From Blakeslea trispora (lineage: Eukaryota; Mucoromycota; Mucoromycetes; Mucorales; Choanephoraceae), in assembly GCA_025331445.1 (NCBI GenBank), contig JAIWNE010000194.1:1-37051 (forward strand): 37,051 bases of DNA, written 5' to 3'. The notes under the pieces are model-generated. The model made no database searches, was not told where the DNA came from, and worked only from the letters and a program-made list of their open reading frames with translations. Below, piece after piece: positions 21,413 through 29,405 of this stretch (its first letter is position 1; each line of letters begins with the position of its first letter). The position numbers were made by a program, and so were the translations under genes.

Positions 21413-22210
21413 GAGGCGGAATTGTATTGCTGGTAGGAAGGGGTACCTCTTCCCCGACCCCCGTAAAAGTTTTTTGAACCTCTAAAATTTCCTCTGCCCC
21501 TACGATTTTGCCACTGGTAGCCGTGGCTACCTCTATGATTTCCATATCTATTACCTCCCTCAGTGGCTGCTCTGATAATGGTTCGTTGATAGTTTGCTTC
21601 ATTATATTGTTCGATAAATTCAGGGCTAAAAGCTTCCTTTTTTCCTGTACCTTTGTTCTCCAAATGTTTGAGTGAAGCTGGAAGTCTGAGTGCTTTGACT
21701 GCATAGTCTTTTGCTTCTGCGTCTTGTTGTTTTGCTTGATACCATGCAAAGATTGTCATTCTCTTTGCTGCTTCTCTTGTCTCTTCCAACAGTCTTCGGG
21801 CTTCTTCTGCAGTTGTTGTTCCATCACTGATAGAACACAGCCGTTCGTATAATTCAGTTGCTGCTCTACCCTGAGTTCTGGTAACCTCTGAACTCTTGTA
21901 TATCGATTGGACCACTTGAGCGGTGTCCACTGCGTAGTGCTTAAGTTTTGGAGAAGGGATTTGTTGATTTCTTCTCTAACTGTCCATTTTCATCTCTGTA
22001 TCTTCCAAGATCTCTTTTGTATCTTTTAAGGTTATCTTGGATTTGTTGTGTAGTACTTGTTTCCAAAAAGGAAGTGATCTTCATTGGTAATGGCCTGTCG
22101 TCTCGGGCAGTTTAACTGATTGCTTGTTCTTCCTCTCTAAGTCTTTGGAGGAGTTGAAATACTTCTTGTTCAATGTAAAGTCTTCGTTCATTGTTGTTCG
22201 TATCAGTCAT
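21349..22210 (-). pseudogene. DIRS gag-like protein
   Basis: ATG at 22210 starts a frame (MTDTNNNERRLYIEQ) that meets TAA at 22112-22114, continues in the same frame, and shifts by +1 at an A run near 21947 into the frame ending at 21349. The middle is helical (AAKRMTIFAWYQAKQQDAEAK). The C-terminus is rich in Gly, Arg, Tyr and Gln (RGRGNFRGSKNFYGGRGRG), an RNA-binding style tail like those of DIRS gags. There is no zinc knuckle. Assignment rests on position before RT and on composition. Confidence 0.7.
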
Positions 22211-22233
22211 AGTTTGATCCACGATGCGCGGCT

Positions 22234-22320
22234 TAGAAAGATATGAAGAAGTAACATTTAGAATGAATTTTATTATATATTATGAAAATAAAGCGCGGCT
22301 CGGAGAGCATGTATCACATT
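22234..22320. repeat. DIRS inverted terminal repeat, 5' side of element
   Basis: Complement of 18141-18227. Its outer extension 22321-22366 pairs with the second half of the internal complementary region. Confidence 0.92.
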
Positions 22321-22391
22321 GGAGGTCGGAGAGGAGGCAACTAGGATTAGTTTAGGCACGACAAGCAATGGAAAATTTGAAAAGAAATTAC

Positions 22392-22769
22392 AGTCGTTCC
22401 ACTGCCAATTCGCAGATTCAATGAAAAAAAGTGCGGATTTTTAAAAAATCAATCTGCCAGGTTTTTGAACTTTTTTCAACGAAAATTTGAAAACCAATTC
22501 GCGGATAAAATAGCATGTTTCATTGATCTTGCCTTTCGTTTTTTATATAATCAAGCACTTTAAGAACCAGTATAATAACTGAATCAATTACAAGCCCATG
22601 TAAGCGTCTCTTTTCTTTTTTTAATGAAATCTCTTAGTGAAATGTGTTTTTTTATCCGCGAATTGGTTTTCAAATATTCGTTGAAAAAAGTTCAAAAACC
22701 TGGCAGATTGATTTTTTAAAAATCCGCACTTTTTTTCATTGAATCTGCGAATTGGCAGTGGAACGACTG
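22392..22769. mobile_element. MITE with 120-base terminal inverted repeats, TA duplication
   Basis: A 378-base element starting CAGTCGTTCCACTGCC and ending with the complement. The arms are about 22392-22511 and 22650-22769, with one mismatch seen (gaaaatttg against gaatatttg). TA flanks both ends (22390-22391 and 22770-22771). CAGT termini and a TA target suggest mobilisation by a Tc1/mariner-type enzyme. The termini match neither Tc-A nor Tc-B. The 138-base centre has no open frame. The whole element can fold into a long hairpin. Confidence 0.9.
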
Positions 22770-22771
22770 TA

Positions 22772-22929
22772 AAGTTTATAAGATTTAAGACTGGGGGCAC
22801 TGTACTTTTTTTTTTTTAATTCATTTTCACCCTTTTTTTAATTTCCTGGACTTGTTTCTCTAAAAATAAACACGAAATCTACCTTAAAAAGTGAAATAGG
22901 GTAAAATAACAAAATATCTAATTTTGAAT
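22772..22929. other. Short non-coding segment between MITE and solo LTR
   Basis: No gene seen. By position this should be the 3' flank of the Tc-B transposase separated from it by the DIRS and MITE insertions; this is inferred only. Confidence 0.35.
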
Positions 22930-22934
22930 TCCCT

Positions 22935-23442
22935 TGTAGATATTTGTGTGTGAGAGAATAAGGGAAAAACAAGAAAGTACTTTGATAATCTCTTTATTCT
23001 TAGAAAGTGGAATAATGTTTCTAAACTAAATAATACAGTGGTTTTTATACAATTTCTAAAGTCTGTGTCTACTCGAATTTGAATGGATTTTACTAATCCT
23101 TATTCTCATAAAATATAAGGGAAATAATCTTTATATGACGGTTGAGGTCTTCTTGCAGTGTTCTACCATTGTCCTGTATTTTTACCGTTCCTGAATACAG
23201 TTGGATTAGGACTTTAAATCTGAGATGGCTTGATTTGAGACTTGTGTAATTTTCTCTGTCCTTTTTCTTCTGAGTAAGCATTTACTGCTTACTTTGTCTT
23301 ATGTGTATATTAGTTTTCACTCTTTACATTATGTTGAGCTTCTATTAGTTTGAGTTGTATATCGTATTTTAAATAAGCGATTCTTTTATTTGATATCATT
23401 TTCAGTATCTACTCTTATTTATCATATGGTGAAATCACCACA
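22935..23442 (-). repeat. Solo LTR, 508 bases, target duplication TCCCT
   Basis: Inverted copy of the LTR at 16661-17167, with only scattered differences apart from a diverged 40 or so bases at the 3' end. It has TGT...ACA ends. TCCCT stands on both sides (22930-22934 and 23443-23447). The different duplication shows an independent insertion from the 16661 copy. No internal Ty3-like region of this family is present in the window. Confidence 0.92.
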
Positions 23443-23447
23443 TCCCT

Positions 23448-23754
23448 CACATATAATTATCCATCAATTTTGTGTAACTGTGAATTACTTTTGTAAATCT
23501 ATAAAATCCCACCCATATCACTACTTTTGACTTTCTTCTTTGGATTCAGGTCTAAAAAGCCTAACAAAAGAACTAGAAAAAGTATGTATAATCAAGTCAG
23601 GTTATAATTTATAATATTAATTTATAAATAAAGCTGTCAATTATAATTATAAAAACCCTCAGAATCCATTGGGTGACAGTTAAAACATCGTTCCCCATAA
23701 ATCAAAAGCCACATTAGCGGAATTAGAAAGTAAATTTACCAGAAAATATAAACG
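23448..23754. other. AT-rich non-coding segment
   Basis: No open frame with known motifs. It lies between the second solo LTR and the putative right terminal repeat of Tc-B, and probably belongs to Tc-B. Confidence 0.35.
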
Positions 23755-23908
23755 TACACCTCCACCATATAACTCTCAGCCGAAATTATTAAAAACCGAC
23801 TAAATTCAAAACCTATCTGCTGATATAATCACAAAAAGAATAGTAACAGAAGAAAAGTCAAGTAGCTTTGCTAGCAAGCTGGCAAAAATTCCAAAATAAT
23901 CTACGAAT

Positions 23909-24375
23909 ATGCATCCCACCAATTGGATCAAGAACTTTGAGGCAAACATGAATGCTCTAAAGGTTGATGATGAAGACAAATCAAGGATTGTAGCAGGCTA
24001 TCTTGGTGGGGCAAACCTGTCGCAATGGTTCGAAGTCTATGACCTCACTGACTGGAACCACTTCAAGAGGAAGTTCACAGAACGATTCCAGTTTACAAAA
24101 GTGAATGTCAACAGCATTTTGTGCAGTTTGTTGGCTTTTAAGAGACTGTCTGGTGAAAGTATCAGAGAATATTTTGACCGTTTAGACCACTTACATGCAA
24201 AATATGAAAAAGCAAGAATAACGCAGGCAGGGAGGCAAAAACTTGACCCGAGTATCCTCAAATACACGTTTATCAAAGGTATCTTACCAAAGTACTTAGA
24301 AATTGTGATCAAGAAACTAGCACCAGGAAGCCTACACGAAGCCCAGTCGATGGCCATACAAGAATGCAGCAATGT
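23909..24375 (+). pseudogene. Ty3-type gag fragment (Ty3-C)
   Basis: A capsid-domain fragment of the Retrotrans_gag type: WIKNFEANMNAL, GGANLSQWFE, WNHFKRKFTERF and SGESIREYFDRLDHLH. It starts at ATG 23909. Gag coding stops near AQSMAIQEC (about 24370), where the sequence turns into integrase on the other strand; the last residues of the open frame are read from that foreign strand. No nucleocapsid is left. Confidence 0.75.
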
Positions 24376-25740
24376 GTCCCTTATTTTCTTGTTATAGTCT
24401 ATCATCTTTCGTATCCCCCTGATTATGGTACCATTAAGATGCTCAATCTTTCCGTTGGTTTGTGGTCTATATGGTGCCACCATTTGCTGTCTCGCCTTGA
24501 CGTACTCGGCAAGCTTTTCTACTTCCTGGTTGGCATAATGACTTCCATTGTCTGTGTGTATCTTGAAGGGACCAAACAGGCAAAATATATTTTGATAAAA
24601 AAATTTTATAGTGTTTTCTGCATTGGCTTCGGGAACTGCTCTTGCCACTGGCCATCCGGTATAGTATTCTACTGCCATAAGGATGTACTTATTGCTCTGC
24701 ACGCTTTTGGGAAATGGACCCACATAATTAATGGCGAATCGCTCGAATATCTTTCGTACTGGTACATAACCTTCTAATGGCATCTTGGATGGCAAATAGG
24801 AATACATTTGACACTCCTCACATGTTCTCACATATTCACCGGTGTCCTTGTATGCATTTGGCCACCAGTAGTTCTCATATAGACGTCTCCGTGTGGCTTC
24901 TTGACCGAAGTGTCCATGGCCATCGTGGACCTGTTTCAATGTAGCTTTTTTCTCTTGTTTAGCGGGTACTCTTAGATGGTTTTGGCCGGTCTTTCTGAAC
25001 AATAAGCCTTCTTCATTGAACCTGAACCTAAACCCAATTCTCTAAAACTTTTCATCAGTAACATTTTCCACTACTGCTCTCTGCGATGTTTGAATGATTC
25101 TAATTAAGTAGTCCTCATAATCAGGACTGACATTCATCGCTTGTATAAGCCTTGTGTCAAACAAGTATTCATCTAGTGATTGTAGGTCTTGTTTGTCGTT
25201 GTCGTTTAGCAGATATCTTGACATAGTATTACCTACTACATTTTTCTTTCCAGCCATATGATATACGGTAAAGATGAACTCTTGAACGCCTATGATCCAT
25301 CTTTGTAATCGACTGCCTGGGTCTAATTTTGTGAACAAGTATTTCACTGCAGTATTGTCAGTGTAAATTTCTAATTCCTTGTCCAAGATATAGCGTCTCA
25401 TTCTCTGGAGTAAGAACACAACCGCTAAACATTCCTTCTCTACGGTGGGATATCGCATTTCTTGTGGTGTAAGTTTTTGGGACAAGAAGCATACAGGAAG
25501 ATCTTCCCCTAATTCTTCAACATATTGTACTAGGACACCACCAATACCAACGTCACTTGCATCACTAAAGATCTTGTATATAGCTTTAGGTTCAGGGTAC
25601 TTGAGCTGGGTCGCTTAGGTCACGCATGACTTAACAGCATCATATGCCCTTTCTTGATTGTCGCCTCAATGAAACTTGACTTCTTTTTTAAGTAGCACCA
25701 CAGCGCAGAAGAGTTTTAAAAAACCCAGTAATTGAGTCTA
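24376..25740 (-). pseudogene. Ty3-type RT end, RNase H and integrase fragment (Ty3-C)
   Basis: One continuous minus-strand frame without frameshift. It has stops TGA at 25666-25668, TAA at 25615-25617 and TAG at 25042-25044. The order is a short RT tail, RNase H (FSDASDVGIGG, VEKECLAVV, YTDNTAVKYL), the integrase zinc region (HGHFGQEATRRRL ... CEECQ) and the integrase core (NYVGPFP, HTDNGSHYANQ, NGKIEHLNG). Two conserved acids are changed to Asn: the first integrase Asp (FAINYVGP) and the usual Asp of the terminal RNase H ADxLSR motif (VVGNTMSR). RT is missing 5' of 25740 and integrase is cut at the gag junction near 24375. It is inactive. Confidence 0.85.
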
Positions 25741-26543
25741 GGATAAAATAAGTGAGTTCAGACTCACTTTGCTTTTAGAGGTTGGCTATACAGAGAGAAT
25801 GAATAATGAAAGGGAAGGTTTTTTTTGTTGAAGTGTGATATAGAGGGTAATGGGAGGTTAGTTTTCAAGTTTGAAGCTGATCCGAGGAGTTGAGTTAATC
25901 TCGGTTTTTTTTACATGTTAAAGGCCATTAAATAAATAAAAAGATCAAGAAAAATAATATGTGAGAAAGAGATTTGGCTGAAAAGGGAAAAAATAACAGT
26001 GAAAATGAAGAGACAACCAAATAAGGGGATTGATTTCAGATTTTATGCAAAAAATATGTACAAAAATGGTAAATGGGGGGGAGTTAGGCCAAGTGAGATG
26101 AAACAATCTGTCCAAAAAATAGAGAGTATGTATGCAAATTTATCTAAAAGGTAATGAAAAAGTATTTGGAAGATGATTTCTTCAGGTAAACTCAAATATA
26201 CGATTTAAAGAAGATAGTAGGCTGAAAGAGAAGAAAAAGAAGCAAAAGCCATTAAATTTATAAAGCCAAAGGTGTGTTCTGTGCAACTGTGTTAGTTTTA
26301 TTGTTGCTTATGTTGCTAAGATGGTCACAGGCATACTCGGATAGGTTTATGTGTAGTAGTGTACATCTGTTTAGTTGTTGTTCTAGTCTGGTGCTCGGAA
26401 GTCGCTACCCCTTGCAGGACAGCCAACGTACGCTAAACAATGTGCACCCGCGCGCGGCTATATATAACGCCTATTCTTCCACTGCAGACAATGTAAATAA
26501 GAGAAGCAACAGCAATAGAATAGAATAGAGATCTGAGGCAAAC
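25741..26543. other. Non-coding interval
   Basis: No gene recognised. The plus strand is purine-rich to about 26260. A TATA-like ggctatatataacgc near 26457 precedes the tandem repeat block; whether it is a promoter is unknown. Confidence 0.35.
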
Positions 26544-27562
26544 GGTATACTATTTCATATATGTATATACACGTATATATATACATAAAAAGACTATTGA
26601 CCAGGGACAATAGTCAAGCAGTGGGATGATGTGGACATCTCATTCGCTAACAGCATGCAGAACTAAGGGAGACGCAAACATACGTAACATACATACAAAA
26701 GACTTCAACTGTCGGATCAGGTTGTTGTCGCAGCATGCAGAGTCAGAAGCTTGAGCAACTTCTGGCCAGTATTTGTCCAAGAGGCATTTACTAGAAATAT
26801 AGTAGTATACCGTCTTGTATATTCATCGACATATGTTTATATGAGAGAACAGATCTGGGGCAAAAAAAAAGGAATTGAAAAAGTCATAAGCGTGGTGAAC
26901 TTTTGGTAAGTTAGAAGAGTGACGAACTTCTGGCAAGTTAGAGGAGTGGTGACCTTCTAACTAAAGGTATACTACTATAAACATACATATATATATATAT
27001 ACATACGCATATATAAAGACTGATGGGTGCAAACAAAAGTCAAGCAGTGGGATGATGTGGACATCTCATTCGCTAACAGCATGCAAAACAAAAGGAACGC
27101 AAACTTATACAAAAGACTTCAACTGTCGGATCAGGTTGTTGTCGTAGCATGCAGAGTCAGAAGCTTGAGCAACTTCTGGCTAGTATTTGTCCAAGAGGCA
27201 TTTACTAGAAATATAGTAGTATACCGTCTTGTATATTCATCGACATATGTTTATATGAGAGAACAGATCTGGGGCAAAAAAAAAGGAATTGAAAAAGTCA
27301 AAAGCATGGCAAACTTTTGGTAAGTTAGAGGAGTGACGAACTTCTAACTAAAGGTATACTACTGAATACATACATATATATTGTATTATACCGTCTTGTA
27401 TATTCATCGACATATGTTTGTACGAGAGAACAGATCTGGGGCAAAAAAAAAAAAGAAGAAGCAGAAGCAGAAGAAGAAGATGGATCTGGGGGATCGGTCT
27501 AGGGGCAAACAAGTTGGAAGAGTCATGAACTTTCAGCTAGTTAGAAGCGTCATGAACTTCTA
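26544..27562. repeat. Tandem repeat, units of about 422 and 387 bases plus a partial third
   Basis: Units start at ggtatact near 26544, 26966 and 27353. Units 1 and 2 share tcaagcagtgggatgatgtg, caactgtcggatcaggttgt, the string gcatgcagagtcagaagctt and gagagaacagatctggggca, followed by an A run. Unit 3 keeps the start, the gtcttgtatattcatcgaca block and the end, but lacks the middle. Within units, a 26-base motif around gaacttctggcaagttagag repeats up to three times. Short open frames inside show no domains. Confidence 0.9.
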
Positions 27563-28392
27563 ACAGACACCTGTCTTTTCGAAGCAGTTGTCTTTCCTCT
27601 TTTTCTTCTTCTCTTCTTCTTTTTTTTTATTATTTCTGAAAAAACTTATGTGGTGCGTAGACTGCTGATCGCTACGTCTCACTTGTCATTCAGAATCGAA
27701 AGTGATGATCTGTCCAAGGCATTGCGGGTGTTTACATCGGTTTGGTCAAACTAATCGGTGCCTTGGTTTCGTACTGAGGTTTTCGGGCTGAGGGTCATAT
27801 ATATATATATACGTATATGTATGTATATGTATGTATGTATAAAACTGTTGTTGGTGGTTTTGGCTTGCTCTAGTTCTCTGGAGTTGGCTTGACCAGCTGC
27901 GTTTAGGATGATGGTCGACGGACTTGTTTTCTAGACAAGGCAGCCAGCAGCCGTGTGTGCATTATCGCGTATGTGTTTACTTGGACTCCAAGCTAGATAT
28001 ATGCGTGTGCGTGTGTACACGTTAAACTCGAAGAAGGCAAAGAAAAAAAAGCTGTGTAGTTGTACGTCTCTGTGTAAGCGTTTGTGTGCGTGTGTGTGTG
28101 AGACTACAGGTGTATGACTTTCTTTCTTTTTTTTTTTCTGATTCACCAGCTAGCTGCCTGTTTGATAGTGGGTTAAGCTTCATATAAGGTCTAAAGTACA
28201 AGTTAATATGGGAAGTGATGATCTGCACAAGGCATTACGAACCTTCTCATCGGTGATGCTAAGCGCACTGATGCCTCATGGCTATTTCCTGCCTTATGGA
28301 TTCTTTGGTTGTATGAGCTGACGAGCTGGCGACTGGCACATCAAATGCAGCTGCATTTGGATACACACAAAACACATTTTTTTTTATTAACA
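27563..28392. other. Non-coding interval with TA/TG microsatellites and a short duplication
   Basis: A (TA)n/(TATG)n tract lies at about 27798-27842 and a GTGTG tract near 28083-28100. The string aagtgatgatctg...caaggcatt occurs at about 27700 and again at 28212, an old direct duplication about 510 bases apart. No gene seen. Confidence 0.5.
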
Positions 28393-28494
28393 ATGAAAAT
28401 GAAAATGAAAATGAAAATGAAAATGAAAATGAAAATGAAAATGAAAATGAAAATGAAAATGAAAATGAAAATGAAAATGAAAATGAAAATGAAA
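28393..28494. repeat. Hexanucleotide repeat (ATGAAA)17
   Basis: Seventeen perfect copies of atgaaa. They are open in several frames, giving Met-Lys on plus and Phe-His or Ile-Phe on minus, which produces spurious open frames of 60 to 157 codons. I do not regard these as genes. Confidence 0.97.
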
Positions 28495-28503
28495 AGGACG
28501 AGA

Positions 28504-28640
28504 AAAAGGATGAAGAAAAAGGATGAAGAAAAAGGATGAAGAAAAAGGATGAAAAGAAGATGAAAAAAGGATAACAAAGAAAAGGATGGACAAAGAAAAT
28601 GAAAGAAAATGAAAGAAAATGAAAGAAAATGAAAGAAAAT
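28504..28640. repeat. Compound short tandem repeats
   Basis: A 13-base unit near aaaaaggatgaag is repeated about three times (28504-28550), then a 10-base unit aaagaaaatg about five times (28596-28640). They continue the purine-rich array to the left. Confidence 0.9.
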
Positions 28641-29129
28641 GGAAGCAAACGGATGAAATAGAGAACGAAAAAGAGCATCGGTTCAGTCATTGCTCTGTCT
28701 AAGGGTAGCGAGAGAAATCTTAAGAATCTCACTCTTAAACAGAGAATATCCCAAAATCGAGGACATCCTTAAGAAAACTTAGTTTAGTGTAACCCATCTG
28801 CGTACAGATTTGAGGAATTCCATTTCGGATTCCTTGGTTTTTATTTTTCCATTTTTATTTTATTTTGTTTTATTTTTTCTGTTGATTTGTCTCGAGAGAT
28901 TTGCTTGGAGTTTACCGTAGTTAGTGATTACTGTGTTAGTCACGAAATAAGGACGCGTAGAGCAAATGATTAGTACGAGAGAGCGAGAGAGCGAGAGAGC
29001 GAAAGAGCGAGATTGAAAAGAAAAAATAGAAGAATCAGGTAAGTTGTATTGAGAGACGCAGACTGATTGAATAGAAATGAAACGATATTTTTGCTTCATT
29101 TCATTTTATTCTCTTATTTTATTTCATTG
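28641..29129. other. Non-coding flank of Ty3-B
   Basis: Contains a gagagcga repeat at about 28977-29010 and T-rich runs. No gene seen. Confidence 0.4.
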
Positions 29130-29371
29130 TGTTGTATCCTGTGTGATTGTTATAATAAAGACTATCTGCAAGTACTTTTTGAGACTTTTGTATAGCTTTA
29201 TTAAACTTCAAGAGTAGAAGAAGGTCTTAATAATACACAGGGGTCGCTATACTAATATATTTCACAATTGTCTATACATGGATGTTCGTGTTACTTTATA
29301 CATCAGTATAACTACAGAGTTACAAGTCAGATTTGATTAGGTATAGGATGCTATAGTCTCATTCTATAACA
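29130..29371 (-). repeat. Ty3-B 3' LTR
   Basis: On the plus strand it reads TGTTGTATCC ... TCTATAACA, so the ends form the short inverted repeat TGTTRTA. No difference from the other LTR was noticed. Confidence 0.95.
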
Positions 29372-29405
29372 TTATCCCCTCCCAAGTATTTTCATACCGT
29401 CAAAT

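Larger units (their letters stand above)
18111..22369 (-). mobile_element. DIRS-type tyrosine-recombinase retrotransposon
   Basis: About 4.26 kb on the minus strand, with the order gag, RT-RNase H, tyrosine recombinase. An 87-base inverted repeat is present at 18141-18227 and 22234-22320. Outside it, the two ends differ (18114-18140 and 22321-22366). Both outer ends are complementary to one internal region at 18342-18439, which joins them head to tail around AAT. That is the hallmark of DIRS elements, where the internal complementary region is thought to template circle formation. AAT also stands at both outer edges (18111-18113, 22367-22369). No longer target duplication is seen, as expected for recombinase-mediated integration. 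Confidence 0.93.
15140..23830 (+). mobile_element. Tc-B: second DDE transposon, interrupted by nested insertions
   Basis: The proposed ends are the inverted blocks at about 15175-15245 and 23755-23830, which share gcagatagg, tagtcggttttta and gagttatatggtgga. Removing the inserts (solo LTR 16661-17167, DIRS 18111-22369, MITE 22392-22769, solo LTR 22935-23442, with their target duplications) leaves about 3.0 kb, close to the 2.75 kb of Tc-A. The exact termini and the TA duplication were not resolved. Assignment of 22772-23754 to this element is inferred from position only. Confidence 0.6.

Noticed and set aside
24037..24375. C-terminal part of the integrase frame continuing past 24375
   Set aside because: It is the reverse strand of the gag fragment, not integrase.
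28393..28640. Possible CRISPR-like array
   Set aside because: Units are simple-sequence repeats with no unique spacers, in a eukaryotic context.
28259..28732. 157-codon minus-strand frame rich in Phe and Ser, and Met-Lys or Phe-His repeat frames
   Set aside because: They are produced by the (ATGAAA)17 array and the neighbouring short repeats; no codon bias or domain supports them.
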